A DNA stretch of 64,000 nucleotides. It comes from Megalopta genalis (Eukaryota > Arthropoda > Insecta > Hymenoptera > Halictidae). The position numbers and the translations under genes are program-made. The notes beneath the pieces are model-generated. The model saw only the letters and a list, made by a program, of their open reading frames with translations. It had not been told where the DNA came from and did no database searches. The DNA lies in NCBI RefSeq assembly GCF_051020955.1, contig NW_027476111.1, forward strand, positions 1,426,001 to 1,490,000, given 5' to 3'. Below are positions 1 to 12,495 of this stretch, one piece after another. Each line of letters starts with the position of its first letter. Within the stretch, counting starts at the first letter, position 1.

Positions 1-15
1 ATTTGTTCATTTGTT

Positions 16-325
16 CAGTTGTTCAATTGTTCATTTGTTCAATTGTACAATTATTCATTTGTTCAATTGTTCATTTGTTCAATTGTACAATTGTTCATTT
101 GTTCAATTGTACAATTGCTCATTTGTTCAATTGTACAATTGTTCATTTGTTCAATTGTACAATTGCTCATTTGTTCAATTGTTCAATTGTTCATTTGTTC
201 AATTGTACAATTGTTCATTAGTTCAATTGTACAATTGTTCATTTGTTCAATTGTACAATTGTTCACTTGTTCATTTGCCCATTCGTTCATTTATCCACTT
301 GTTCATTTGTTCATTTGTTGATTTG
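16..325 (+). repeat. V module, copy 1
   Basis: This 310-bp module starts at CAGTTGTTC, runs through P-type trimers interrupted by CAATTGCTC and CATTAGTTC, then ends with TTTGCCCATTCG, CATTTATCCAC and TTGATTTG. This copy has ATTATTC near base 52, which marks one V subfamily, shared with the copies at 16601, 28760, 43045 and 48426. Confidence 0.85.
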
Positions 326-637
326 TTCATTTGTTCATTTGTTCATTTGTCCATTCGTTCATTTGTCCACTTGTTCATTTGTTCATTTGTTCATTTGTTC
401 ATTCGTTCATTCGTTCATTTGTTCAATTGTCAATTGTTCATTTGTTCAATTGTACAATTGTTCATTTGTTCAATTGTATAATTGTTCATTTGTTCATTTG
501 TTCTTTTGTTCATTTGTCCATTTGTCCATTTGTACATTTGTTCATTTGTTCATTTGTTCATTTGTTCACTTTGTACATTTCTTCATTTGTTCATTTGTTC
601 ATTTGTTCATTTGTCCATTCGTTCATTTGTCCACTTG

Positions 638-850
638 TTAATTTGTTCATTTGTTCATTTGTTCATTCGTTCATTGGTTCATTTGTTCAATTGTACAATT
701 GTACAGTTGTTGATTTGTTCAATTGTACATTTGTTCATTTGTTCACTTGTTCGTTTGTTCATTTGATCATTTGTTTATTTATTCATTTGTTCATTTTTTC
801 AATTTATCATTTGTTCATTCGTTCATTCGTTCATTTGTTTCTTTTTGTTC
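638..850 (+). repeat. B module, copy 1 (213 bp)
   Basis: B runs from GTTAATTTG through CATTGGTTC, ACAGTTGTTG, CACTTGTTCG, CATTTGATC, TTTATTTATTC, CATTTTTTCAATTTATC and a CATTCG run to GTTTCTTTTTGTTC. The 10-bp unit at the end shifts the register, so B is the clearest anchor in the array. This copy has one CATTCG unit fewer than most. Confidence 0.88.
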
Positions 851-1425
851 ATTTGTTCATTTGTTCATTTGTTCATTTGTTCATTTGTTCACTTGTTCAT
901 TTGTTCATTTGTTCATTTGTCCATTCGTTCATTTGTCCACTTGTTCATTTGTTCATTTGTTCATTTGTTCATTCGTTCATTCGTTCATTTGTTCAATTGT
1001 CAATTGTTCATTTGTTCAATTGTGCAATTGTTCATTTGTTCAATTGTGCAATTGTTCATTTGTTCAATTGTATAATTGTTCATTTGTTCATTTGTTCTTT
1101 TGTTCATTTGTCCATTTGTCCATTTGTTCATTTGTTCATTTGTTCATTTGTTCATTTGTTATACTTTGTACATTTGTTCATTTGTTCATTTGTTCATTTG
1201 TCCATTCGTTCATTTGTCCACTTGTTAATTTGTTCATTTGTTCATTTGTCCATTCGTTCATTTTTCCACTTGTTCATTTGTTCATATGTTCATTTGTTCA
1301 ATTGTGCAATTGTACAATTGTTCATTTGTTCATTTGTTCATTTGTTCATTTGTTCACTTTGTACATTTCTTCATTTGTTCATTTGTTCATTTGTTCATTT
1401 GTCCATTCGTTCATTTGTCCACTTG

Positions 1426-1646
1426 TTAATTTGTTCATTTGTTCATTTGTTCATTCGTTCATTGGTTCATTTGTTCAATTGTACAATTGTACAGTTGTTG
1501 ATTTGTTCAATTGTACATTTGTTCATTTGTTCACTTGTTCGTTTGTTCATTTGATCATTTGTTTATTTATTCATTTGTTCATTTTTTCAATTTATCATTT
1601 GTTCATTCGTTCATTCGTTCATTCGTTCATTTGTTTCTTTTTGTTC
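1426..1646 (+). repeat. B module, copy 2
   Basis: 221 bp, the standard form with three CATTCG units before GTTTCTTTTTG. Confidence 0.88.
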
Positions 1647-2058
1647 ATTTGTTCATTTGTTCATTTGTTCATTTGTTCACTTGTTCATTTGTTCATTTGT
1701 TCATTTGTCCATTCGTTCATTTTTCCACTTGTTCATTTGTTCATTTGTTCATTTGTTCATTTGTTCATTCGTTCATTCGTTCATTTGTTCAATTGTCAAT
1801 TGTTCATTTGTTCAATTGTCAATTGTTCATTTGTTCAATTGTACAATTGTTCATTTGTTCAATTGTATAATTGTTCATTTGTTCATTTGTTCTTTTGTTC
1901 ATTTGTCCATTTGTCCATTTGTTCATTTGTTCATTTGTTCATTTGTTCATTTGTTCATTTGTTCATTTGTTCATTTGTTCATTTGTTCACTTCGTACATT
2001 TGTTCATTTGTTCATTTGTTCATTTGTTCATTTGTCCATTCGTTCATTTGTCCACTTG

Positions 2059-2279
2059 TTAATTTGTTCATTTGTTCATTTGTTCATTCGTTCATTGGTT
2101 CATTTGTTCAATTGTACAATTGTACAGTTGTTGATTTGTTCAATTGTACATTTGTTCATTTGTTCACTTGTTCGTTTGTTCATTTGATCATTTGTTTATT
2201 TATTCATTTGTTCATTTTTTCAATTTATCATTTGTTCATTCGTTCATTCGTTCATTCGTTCATTTGTTTCTTTTTGTTC
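2059..2279 (+). repeat. B module, copy 3
   Basis: 221 bp, standard form; last B before the P array of higher-order copy 1. Confidence 0.88.
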
Positions 2280-2581
2280 ATTTGTCCATTTGTTCATTTG
2301 TTCATTTGTTCATTCGTTCATTGGTTCATTTGTTCAATTGTACAATTGTACAATTGTTGATTTGCTCATTTGTTCATTTGTTCATTTGTTCACTTGTTCA
2401 TTTGTTCATGTGTTCATTTGTTCACTTGTTCATTTGTTCTTTTGTTCTTTTGTCCAATTCTTCATTTCTTCATTTGTACAATTGTACAATTGTTCATTTG
2501 TTCATTTGTTCATTTGTTCAATTGTACAATTGTTCATTTGTTCATTTGTTCAATTGTACAATTGTTCATTTGTTCATTTGT

Positions 2582-2860
2582 TCATTTGTTCATTTGTTCA
2601 ATTGTACAATTGTTCATTTGTTCAATTGTACAATTGTTCAATTGTTCAATTGTACAATTGTTCATTTGTTCAATTGTACAATTGTTCATTTGTTCAATTG
2701 TACAATTGTTCATTTGTTCAATTGTACAATTGTTCATTTGTTCAATTGTATAATTGTTCATTTGTTCAATTGTACAATTGTTCATTTATTCAATTGTTCA
2801 ATTGTTCATTTGTTCAATTGTACAATTGTTCATTTGTTCAATTGTACAATTGTTCATTTG
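2582..2860 (+). repeat. P array 1 (24-bp palindromic trimers)
   Basis: Tandem trimer of ATTTGTTC, AATTGTAC and AATTGTTC. Each trimer holds the perfect 14-bp palindrome CAATTGTACAATTG. Near the right end are the markers GTATAATTG (2748) and CATTTATTC (2783), kept in the other P arrays. One trimer here reads CAATTGTTCAATTG in place of CATTTG. Confidence 0.88.
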
Positions 2861-3070
2861 TCCATTCGTTCATTTGTCCACTTGTTCATTTATTCATTTG
2901 TTCATTTGTCCATTCGTTCATTTTTCCACTTGTTCATTTGTTCATATGTTCATTTGTTCAATTGTACAATTGTACAATTGTTCATTTGTTCATTTGTTCA
3001 TTTGTTCATTTGTTCATTTGTTCATTTCTTCATATGTTCATTTGCTCATTTGTTCATTTGTTCATTTGTT

Positions 3071-3380
3071 CAGTTGTTCAATTGTTCATTTGTTCAATTG
3101 TACAATTGTTCATTTGTTCAATTGTTCATTTGTTCAATTGTACAATTGTTCATTTGTTCAATTGTACAATTGCTCATTTGTTCAATTGTACAATTTTTCA
3201 TTTGTTCAATTGTACAATTGCTCATTTGTTCAATTGTTCAATTGTTCATTTGTTCAATTGTACAATTGTTCATTAGTTCAATTGTACAATTGTTCATTTG
3301 TTCAATTGTACAATTGTTCACTTGTTCATTTGCCCATTCGTTCATTTATCCACTTGTTCATTTGTTCATTTGTTGATTTG
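3071..3380 (+). repeat. V module, copy 2
   Basis: 310 bp. It carries ATTTTTC near 3,193, which marks a second subfamily, seen also at 6198, 9808, 12496, 20791, 36522, 39169 and 45433. Confidence 0.85.
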
Positions 3381-3684
3381 TTCATTTGTTCATTTGTTCA
3401 TTTGTCCATTCGTTCATTTGTCCACTTGTTCATTTGTTCATTTGTTCATTTGTTCATTCGTTCATTCGTTCATTTGTTCAATTGTCAATTGTTCATTTGT
3501 TCAATTGTACAATTGTTCATTTGTTCAATTGTATAATTGTTCATTTGTTCATTTGTTCTTTTGTTCATTTGTCCATTTGTCCATTTGTACATTTGTTCAT
3601 TTGTTCATTTGTTCATTTGTTCACTTTGTACATTTCTTCATTTGTTCATTTGTTCATTTGTCCATTCGTTCATTTGTCCACTTG

Positions 3685-3905
3685 TTAATTTGTTCATTTG
3701 TTCATTTGTTCATTCGTTCATTGGTTCATTTGTTCAATTGTACAATTGTACAGTTGTTGATTTGTTCAATTGTACATTTGTTCATTTGTTCACTTGTTCG
3801 TTTGTTCATTTGATCATTTGTTTATTTATTCATTTGTTCATTTTTTCAATTCATCATTTGTTCATTCGTTCATTCGTTCATTCGTTCATTTGTTTCTTTT
3901 TGTTC
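3685..3905 (+). repeat. B module, copy 4
   Basis: 221 bp with CAATTCATC in place of CAATTTATC, a change I saw in no other B copy. Confidence 0.88.
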
Positions 3906-4456
3906 ATTTGTTCATTTGTTCATTTGTTCATTTGTTCATTTGTTCACTTGTTCATTTGTTCATTTGTTCATTTGTCCATTCGTTCATTTGTCCACTTGTT
4001 CATTTGTTCATTTGTTCATTTGTTCATTCGTTCATTCGTTCATTTGTTCAATTGTCAATTGTTCATTTGTTCAATTGTGCAATTGTTCATTTGTTCAATT
4101 GTATAATTGTTCATTTGTTCATTTGTTCTTTTGTTCATTTGTCCATTTGTCCATTTGTTCATTTGTTCATTTGTTCATTTGTTCATTTGTTATACTTTGT
4201 ACATTTGTTCATTTGTTCATTTGTTCATTTGTCCATTCGTTCATTTGTCCACTTGTTAATTTGTTCATTTGTTCATTTGTCCATTCGTTCATTTTTCCAC
4301 TTGTTCATTTGTTCATATGTTCATTTGTTCAATTGTGCAATTGTACAATTGTTCATTTGTTCATTTGTTCATTTGTTCATTTGTTCACTTTGTACATTTC
4401 TTCATTTGTTCATTTGTTCATTTGTTCATTTGTCCATTCGTTCATTTGTCCACTTG

Positions 4457-4677
4457 TTAATTTGTTCATTTGTTCATTTGTTCATTCGTTCATTGGTTCA
4501 TTTGTTCAATTGTACAATTGTACAGTTGTTGATTTGTTCAATTGTACATTTGTTCATTTGTTCACTTGTTCGTTTGTTCATTTGATCATTTGTTTATTTA
4601 TTCATTTGTTCATTTTTTCAATTTATCATTTGTTCATTCGTTCATTCGTTCATTCGTTCATTTGTTTCTTTTTGTTC
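4457..4677 (+). repeat. B module, copy 5
   Basis: 221 bp, standard; partner of copy 2 at offset 3,031. Confidence 0.88.
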
Positions 4678-5089
4678 ATTTGTTCATTTGTTCATTTGTT
4701 CATTTGTTCACTTGTTCATTTGTTCATTTGTTCATTTGTCCATTCGTTCATTTTTCCACTTGTTCATTTGTTCATTTGTTCATTTGTTCATTTGTTCATT
4801 CGTTCATTCGTTCATTTGTTCAATTGTCAATTGTTCATTTGTTCAATTGTCAATTGTTCATTTGTTCAATTGTACAATTGTTCATTTGTTCAATTGTATA
4901 ATTGTTCATTTGTTCATTTGTTCTTTTGTTCATTTGTCCATTTGTCCATTTGTTCATTTGTTCATTTGTTCATTTGTTCATTTGTTCATTTGTTCATTTG
5001 TTCATTTGTTCATTTGTTCACTTCGTACATTTGTTCATTTGTTCATTTGTTCATTTGTTCATTTGTCCATTCGTTCATTTGTCCACTTG

Positions 5090-5310
5090 TTAATTTGTTC
5101 ATTTGTTCATTTGTTCATTCGTTCATTGGTTCATTTGTTCAATTGTACAATTGTACAGTTGTTGATTTGTTCAATTGTACATTTGTTCATTTGTTCACTT
5201 GTTCGTTTGTTCATTTGATCATTTGTTTATTTATTCATTTGTTCATTTTTTCAATTTATCATTTGTTCATTCGTTCATTCGTTCATTCGTTCATTTGTTT
5301 CTTTTTGTTC
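5090..5310 (+). repeat. B module, copy 6
   Basis: 221 bp, standard; partner of copy 3 at offset 3,031. Confidence 0.88.
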
Positions 5311-5708
5311 ATTTGTCCATTTGTTCATTTGTTCATTTGTTCACTCGTTCATTCGTTCATTCGTTCATTTGTTCAATTGTACAATTGTTCATTTGTCCAT
5401 TCGTTCATTTGTCCACTTGTTCATTTGTTCATTTGTTCATTTGTTCATTCGTTCATTGGTTCATTTGTTCAATTGTACAATTGTACAATTGTTGATTTGC
5501 TCATTTGTTCATTTGTTCATTTGTTCACTTGTTCATTTGTTCATGTGTTCATTTGTTCACTTGTTCATTTGTTCTTTTGTTCTTTTGTCCAATTCTTCAT
5601 TTCTTCATTTGTACAATTGTACAATTGTTCATTTGTTCATTTGTTCATTTGTTCAATTGTACAATTGTTCATTTGTTCATTTGTTCAATTGTACAATTGT
5701 TCATTTGT

Positions 5709-5987
5709 TCATTTGTTCATTTGTTCAATTGTACAATTGTTCATTTGTTCAATTGTACAATTGTTCATTTGTTCAATTGTACAATTGTTCATTTGTTCAA
5801 TTGTACAATTGTTCATTTGTTCAATTGTACAATTGTTCATTTGTTCAATTGTACAATTGTTCATTTGTTCAATTGTATAATTGTTCATTTGTTCAATTGT
5901 ACAATTGTTCATTTATTCAATTGTTCAATTGTTCATTTGTTCAATTGTACAATTGTTCATTTGTTCAATTGTACAATTGTTCATTTG
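5709..5987 (+). repeat. P array 2
   Basis: Same length as P array 1, with the irregular trimer of that copy restored to the standard form. Confidence 0.88.
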
Positions 5988-6197
5988 TCCATTCGTTCAT
6001 TTGTCCACTTGTTCATTTATTCATTTGTTCATTTGTCCATTCGTTCATTTTTCCACTTGTTCATTTGTTCATATGTTCATTTGTTCAATTGTACAATTGT
6101 ACAATTGTTCATTTGTTCATTTGTTCATTTGTTCATTTGTTCATTTGTTCATTTCTTCATATGTTCATTTGCTCATTTGTTCATTTGTTCATTTGTT

Positions 6198-6507
6198 CAG
6201 TTGTTCAATTGTTCATTTGTTCAATTGTACAATTGTTCATTTGTTCAATTGTTCATTTGTTCAATTGTACAATTGTTCATTTGTTCAATTGTACAATTGC
6301 TCATTTGTTCAATTGTACAATTTTTCATTTGTTCAATTGTACAATTGCTCATTTGTTCAATTGTTCAATTGTTCATTTGTTCAATTGTACAATTGTTCAT
6401 TAGTTCAATTGTACAATTGTTCATTTGTTCAATTGTACAATTGTTCACTTGTTCATTTGCCCATTCGTTCATTTATCCACTTGTTCATTTGTTCATTTGT
6501 TGATTTG
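6198..6507 (+). repeat. V module, copy 3
   Basis: 310 bp, ATTTTTC subfamily, at offset 3,127 from the copy at 3071. Confidence 0.85.
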
Positions 6508-6867
6508 TTCATTTGTTCATTTGTTCACTTGTTCATTTGTTCATTTGTTCATTTGTTCATTTGTCCATTCGTTCATTTGTCCACTTGTTCATTTGTTCAT
6601 TCGTTCATTCGTTCATTTGTTCAATTGTCAATTGTTCATTTGTTCAATTGTACAATTGTTCATTTGTTCAATTGTATAATTGTTCATTTGTTCATTTGTT
6701 CTTTTGTTCATTTGTTCTTTTGTTCATTTGTCCATTTGTCCATTTGTTCATTTGTTCATTTGTTCATTTGTTCATTTGTTCATTTGTTCATTTGTTCATT
6801 TGTTCACTTTGTACATTTCTTCATTTGTTCATTTGTTCATTTGTCCATTCGTTCATTTGTCCACTTG

Positions 6868-7088
6868 TTAATTTGTTCATTTGTTCATTTGTTCATTCGT
6901 TCATTGGTTCATTTGTTCAATTGTACAATTGTACAGTTGTTGATTTGTTCAATTGTACATTTGTTCATTTGTTCACTTGTTCGTTTGTTCATTTGATCAT
7001 TTGTTTATTTATTCATTTGTTCATTTTTTCAATTTATCATTTGTTCATTCGTTCATTCGTTCATTCGTTCATTTGTTTCTTTTTGTTC
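6868..7088 (+). repeat. B module, copy 7
   Basis: 221 bp, standard; the boundary after which the array switches to the first C block. Confidence 0.88.
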
Positions 7089-7096
7089 ATTTGTCC

Positions 7097-8420
7097 ATTT
7101 GTTCATTTGTTCATTTGTTCATTCGTTCATTCGTTCATTCGTTCATTTGTTCAATTGTACAATTGTACAATTGTTCATTTGTTCATTTGTTCATTCGTTC
7201 ATTTGTTCATTTGTTCACTTGTTCATTTGTTCATTTGTTCATTTGTTCATTTGTTCATTTGTTCATTTGTTCACTTGTTCATTTGTTCATTTGTTCATTT
7301 GTTCATTTGTTCATTTGTTTTTTTGTCCATTCGTTCATTTGTCCACTTGTTCATTTGTTCATTTGTTCATTTGTCCATTCGTTCATTTTTCCACTTGTTC
7401 ATTTGTTCATATGTTCATTTGTTCAATTGTACAATTGTACAATTGTACAATTGTTCATTTGTTCATTTGTTCATTTGTTCATTTGTTCATTTGTTCATTT
7501 GTTCATTTCTTCATATGTTCATTCGTTCATTTGTTCATTTGTTCAATTGTACAATTGTACAATTGTTCTCTTGTTCATTTGTTCATTCGTTCATATGTTC
7601 ATTCGTTCATTTGTTCATTTGTTCATTTGTTCATTTGTTCACTTGTTCATTTGTTCATTTGTTCATTTGTTTTTTGTCCATTCGTACATTTGTCCACTTG
7701 TTCATTTGTTCATTGGTTCATTTGTTCAATTGTACAATTGTTCATTTGTTCATTTGTTCAATTGTACAATTGTTCATTTGTTCATTTGTTCAATTGTACA
7801 ATTGTACAACTGTTGATTTGCTCATTTGTTCATTTGTTCATTTGTTCAATTGTACAATTGTTCATTTGTTCATTTGTTCACTTGTTCATTTGTTCATTTG
7901 TTCATTTGTTCATTTGTTCATTTGTTCATTTGTTTTTTTGTCCATTCGTTCATTTGTCCACTTGTTCATTTGTTCATTTGTTCATTTGTCCATTCGTTCA
8001 TTTTTCCACTTGTTCATTTGTTCATATGTTCATTTGTTCAATTGTACAATTGTACAATTGTACAATTGTTCATTTGTTCATTTGTTCATTTGTTCATTTG
8101 TTCATTTGTTCATTTCTTCATATGTTCATTCGTTCATTTGTTCATTTGTTCAATTGTACAATTGTACAATTGTTCTCTTGTTCATTTGTTCATTCGTTCA
8201 TATGTTCATTCGTTCATTTGTTCATTTGTTCATTTGTTCATTTGTTCACTTGTTCATTTGTTCATTTGTTCATTTGTTTTTTGTCCATTCGTACATTTGT
8301 CCACTTGTTCATTTGTTCATTGGTTCATTTGTTCAATTGTACAATTGTTCATTTGTTCATTTGTTCAATTGTACAATTGTTCATTTGTTCAATTGTACAA
8401 TTGTTCATTTGTTCAATTGT
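7097..8420 (+). repeat. C block 1
   Basis: C blocks carry GTTTTTTTGTCCATTCGTTC, GTTTTTTGTCCATTCGTAC, TCTCTTGTTC, repeated CATATG units and CAACTGTTGATTTGCTC. This block is an internal tandem duplication of about 607 bp: CATTTCTTCATATG at 7504 and 8111, GTTTTTTGTCC at 7669 and 8276. The second half ends in a GTCAATTG segment where the first has CAACTGTTG. Confidence 0.82.
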
Positions 8421-8667
8421 CAATTGTTCATTTGTTCAATTGTACAATTGTTCATTTGTTCAATTGTATAATTGTTCATTTGTTCATTTGTTCTTTTGTT
8501 CATTTGTCCATTTGTCCATTTGTTCATTTGTTCATTTGTTCATTTGTTCATTTGTTCATTTGTTCATTTGTTCATTTGTTCATTTGTTCATTTGTTCACT
8601 TCGTACATTTGTTCATTTGTTCATTTGTTCATTTGTTCATTTGTCCATTCGTTCATTTGTCCACTTG

Positions 8668-8888
8668 TTAATTTGTTCATTTGTTCATTTGTTCATTCGT
8701 TCATTGGTTCATTTGTTCAATTGTACAATTGTACAGTTGTTGATTTGTTCAATTGTACATTTGTTCATTTGTTCACTTGTTCGTTTGTTCATTTGATCAT
8801 TTGTTTATTTATTCATTTGTTCATTTTTTCAATTTATCATTTGTTCATTCGTTCATTCGTTCATTCGTTCATTTGTTTCTTTTTGTTC
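8668..8888 (+). repeat. B module, copy 8
   Basis: 221 bp, standard; 1,800 bp after copy 7. Confidence 0.88.
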
Positions 8889-9318
8889 ATTTGTCCATTT
8901 GTTCATTTGTTCATTTGTTCATTCGTTCATTCGTTCATTCGTTCATTCGTTCATTTGTTCAATTGTACAATTGTTCATTTGTCCATTCGTTCATTTGTCC
9001 ACTTGTTCATTTGTTCATTTGTTCATTTGTTCATTCGTTCATTGGTTCATTTGTTCAATTGTACAATTGTACAATTGTTGATTTGCTCATTTGTTCATTT
9101 GTTCATTTGTTCACTTGTTCATTTGTTCATGTGTTCATTTGTTCACTTGTTCATTTGTTCTTTTGTTCTTTTGTCCAATTCTTCATTTCTTCATTTGTAC
9201 AATTGTACAATTGTTCATTTGTTCATTTGTTCATTTGTTCAATTGTACAATTGTTCATTTGTTCATTTGTTCAATTGTACAATTGTTCAATTGTACAATT
9301 GTTCATTTGTTCATTTGT

Positions 9319-9597
9319 TCATATGTTCATTTGTTCAATTGTACAATTGTTCATTTGTTCAATTGTACAATTGTTCATTTGTTCAATTGTACAATTGTTC
9401 ATTTGTTCAATTGTACAATTGTTCATTTGTTCAATTGTACAATTGTTCATTTGTTCAATTGTACAATTGTTCATTTGTTCAATTGTATAATTGTTCATTT
9501 GTTCAATTGTACAATTGTTCATTTATTCAATTGTTCAATTGTTCATTTGTTCAATTGTACAATTGTTCATTTGTTCAATTGTACAATTGTTCATTTG
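9319..9597 (+). repeat. P array 3
   Basis: Same length as arrays 1 and 2. The lead-in unit is CATATGTTC. Confidence 0.88.
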
Positions 9598-9807
9598 TCC
9601 TTTCGTTCATTTGTCCACTTGTTCATTTATTCATTTGTTCATTTGTCCATTCGTTCATTTTTCCACTTGTTCATTTGTTTATATGTTCATTTGTTCAATT
9701 GTACAATTGTACAATTGTTCATTTGTTCATTTGTTCATTTGTTCATTTGTTCATTTGTTCATTTCTTCATATGTTCATTTGCTCATTTGTTCATTTGTTC
9801 ATTTGTT

Positions 9808-10093
9808 CAGTTGTTCAATTGTTCATTTGTTCAATTGTACAATTGTTCATTTGTTCAATTGTTCATTTGTTCAATTGTACAATTGTTCATTTGTTCAATT
9901 GTACAATTGCTCATTTGTTCAATTGTACAATTTTTCATTTGTTCAATTGTACAATTGCTCATTTGTTCAATTGTTCAATTGTTCATTTGTTCAATTGTAC
10001 AATTGTTCATTTGTTCAATTGTACAATTGTTCACTTGTTCATTTGCCCATTCGTTCATTTATCCACTTGTTCATTTGTTCATTTGTTGATTTG
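9808..10093 (+). repeat. V module, copy 4 (24 bp shorter)
   Basis: 286 bp. It lacks the trimer that carries CATTAGTTC, exactly one 24-bp step. Confidence 0.85.
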
Positions 10094-10199
10094 TTCATTT
10101 GTTCATTTGTTCACTTGTTCATTTGTTCATTTGTTCATTTGTCCATTCGTTCATTTGTCCACTTGTTCATTTGTTCATTCGTTCATTCGTTCATTTGTT

Positions 10200-10394
10200 C
10201 ATTCGTTCATTGGTTCATTTGTTCAATTGTACAATTGTACAGTTGTTGATTTGTTCAATTGTACATTTGTTCATTTGTTCACTTGTTCGTTTGTTCATTT
10301 GATCATTTGTTTATTTATTCATTTGTTCATTTTTTCAATTTATCATTTGTTCATTCGTTCATTCGTTCATTCGTTCATTTGTTTCTTTTTGTTC
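10200..10394 (+). repeat. B module, copy 9, start missing
   Basis: The GTTAATTTG start is absent. The module picks up at CATTCGTTCATTGGTTC directly after the end of a V-type segment, marking another recombination joint, and leads into a C block. Confidence 0.82.
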
Positions 10395-11360
10395 ATTTGT
10401 TCATTTGTTCATTTGTTCATTTGTTCATTTGTTCATTTGTTCATTTGTTCATTTGTTCATTTCTTCATATGTTCATTCGTTCATTTGTTCATTTGTTCAA
10501 TTGTACAATTGTACAATTGTTCTCTTGTTCATTTGTTCATTCGTTCATATGTTCATTCGTTCATTTGTTCATTTGTTCATTTGTTCATTTGTTCACTTGT
10601 TCATTTGTTCATTTGTTCATTTGTTTTTTGTCCATTCGTACATTTGTCCACTTGTTCATTTGTTCATTGGTTCATTTGTTCAATTGTACAATTGTTCATT
10701 TGTTCATTTGTTCAATTGTACAATTGTTCATTTGTTCATTTGTTCAATTGTACAATTGTACAACTGTTGATTTGCTCATTTGTTCATTTGTTCATTTGTT
10801 CAATTGTACAATTGTTCATTTGTTCATTTGTTCATTTGTTCATTTGTTCATTTGTTCACTTGTTCATTTGTTCATTTGTTCATTTGTTCATTTGTTCATT
10901 TGTTCATTTGTTCATTTGTTTTTTTGTCCATTCGTTCATTTGTCCACTTGTTCATTTGTTCATTTGTTCATTTGTCCATTCGTTCATTTTTCCACTTGTT
11001 CATTTGTTCATATGTTCATTTGTTCAATTGTACAATTGTACAATTGTACAATTGTTCATTTGTTCATTTGTTCATTTGTTCATTTGTTCATTTGTTCATT
11101 TGTTCATTTCTTCATATGTTCATTCGTTCATTTGTTCATTTGTTCAATTGTACAATTGTACAATTGTTCTCTTGTTCATTTGTTCATTCGTTCATATGTT
11201 CATTCGTTCATTTGTTCATTTGTTCATTTGTTCATTTGTTCACTTGTTCATTTGTTCATTTGTTCATTTGTTTTTTGTCCATTCGTACATTTGTCCACTT
11301 GTTCATTTGTTCATTGGTTCATTTGTTCAATTGTACAATTGTTCATTTGTTCATTTGTTC
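10395..11360 (+). repeat. C block 2
   Basis: GTTTTTTGTCC marks lie near 10,622 and 11,270, with a seven-T version near 10,918. It follows a start-less B module and runs into P array 4. Confidence 0.8.
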
Positions 11361-11573
11361 AATTGTACAATTGTTCATTTGTTCAATTGTACAATTGTTC
11401 ATTTGTTCAGTTGTACAATTGTTCATTTGTTCAATTGTACAATTGTTCATTTGTTCAATTGTATAATTGTTCATTTGTTCAATTGTACAATTGTTCATTT
11501 ATTCAATTGTTCAATTGTTCATTTGTTCAATTGTACAATTGTTCATTTGTTCAATTGTACAATTGTTCATTTG
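11360..11573 (+). repeat. P array 4 (short)
   Basis: A shorter array keeping GTATAATTG and CATTTATTC. CAGTTGTAC replaces CAATTGTAC near 11,409, which breaks one palindrome. It follows a C block, so the left part has been replaced. Confidence 0.83.
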
Positions 11574-12495
11574 TCCATTCGTTCATTTGTCCACTTGTTC
11601 ATTTATTCATTTGTTCATTTGTTCACTTGTTGATTTGTTCATTTGTCCATTCGTTCATTCGTTCATTTGTTCATTTGTTCATTCGTTCATTCGTTCATTC
11701 GTTCATTTGTTCAATTGTACAATTGTACAATTGTTCATTTGTTCATTTGTTCATTCGTTCATTTGTTCATTCGTTCATGTGTTCATTTGTTCATGTGTTC
11801 ATTTGTTCATTTGATCATTTGTTCATTTGTTCATTTGTTCATTTGTTCATTTGTTCATTTGTTCAATTGTTCATTTGTTCAATTGTACAATTGTTCATTT
11901 GTTCAATTGTACAATTGTTCACTTGTTCATTTGCCCATTCGTTCATTTGTCCACTTGTTCATTTGTTCATTTGTTCATTTGTTCATTTGTTCATTTGTTC
12001 ACTTGTTCATTTGTTCATTTGTTCATTTGTCCATTCGTTCATTTGTCCACTTGTTCATTTGTTCATTTGTTCATTTGTTCATTCGTTCATTCGTTCATTT
12101 GTTCAATTGTCAATTGTTCATTTGTTCAATTGTACAATTGTTCATTTGTTCAATTGTATAATTGTTCATTTGTTCATTTGTTCTTCTGTTCATTTGTCCA
12201 TTTGTCCATTTGTTCATTTGTTCATTTGTTCACTTTGTACATTTGTTCATTTGTTCATTTGTTCATTTGTTCATTTGTCCATTCGTTCATTTGTCCACTT
12301 GTTAATTTGTTCATTTGTTCATTTGTCCATTCGTTCATTTTTCCACTTGTTCATTTGTTCATATGTTCATTTGTTCAATTGTACAATTGTACAATTGTTC
12401 ATTTGTTCATTTGTTCATTTGTTCATTTGTTCATTTGTTCATTTGTTCATTTCTTCATATGTTCATTTGCTCATTTGTTCATTTGTTCATTTGTT

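Larger units (their letters stand above)
1..3055 (+). repeat. Higher-order repeat, copy 1 (V-B-B-B-P)
   Basis: Base 1 aligns exactly with base 3056, and markers keep an offset of 3,031 to 3,055 bp across the copy (243/3298, 331/3386, 482/3537, 1511/4542, 2144/5175). Internal order is V, a GTCAATTG segment, B, B, B, then a P array. The small offset changes come from gain or loss of one to three 8-bp units. The left edge is cut by the window. Confidence 0.9.
3056..6182 (+). repeat. Higher-order repeat, copy 2 (V-B-B-B-P)
   Basis: Tandem with copy 1. It is 3,127 bp against 3,055 because of extra units near 5,340-5,460, where a short block with ACTCGTTC and an additional CATTCG run is inserted before the CATTGGTTC segment. 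Base 3056 corresponds to base 6183, the start of copy 3. Its V module has ATTTTTC in place of the ATTATTC of copy 1. Confidence 0.9.
6183..7096 (+). repeat. Higher-order repeat, copy 3 (partial)
   Basis: It follows copy 2 through V and the first B module (B at 6868-7088). It then skips the two B modules expected next and runs into a C block, so it looks like an unequal-exchange junction. The missing later half of the unit appears downstream at about 8,410-10,190. Confidence 0.8.
8410..10190 (+). repeat. Higher-order repeat, displaced later part (B-P-V)
   Basis: It matches about 4,840-6,600 at offsets of 3,570 to 3,610 bp (5175/8753, 5505/9091, 5881/9491, 6513/10099). Private changes include TTTCGTTC at about 9,600, a CATATG unit near 9,320, and loss of one 24-bp trimer from V. 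Together with 6183-7096 it makes up one rearranged third copy separated by the C block. Confidence 0.8.

Noticed and set aside
1159..1172. TATACTTTGTAC as a promoter element
   Set aside because: It is a register-shifting satellite variant found at seven equivalent module positions, with no gene downstream.
2582..2860. Iteron-type replication origin or operator cluster (repeated 14-bp palindromes)
   Set aside because: The palindrome occurs in hundreds of places across the window and is explained by the AATTGTAC unit. No initiator gene or unique AT-rich region accompanies it.
7669..7680. GTTTTTTGTCC T-runs as transcription terminators
   Set aside because: No stem-loop of unique sequence precedes them and there is no transcription unit; they are module C markers present in 17 copies.
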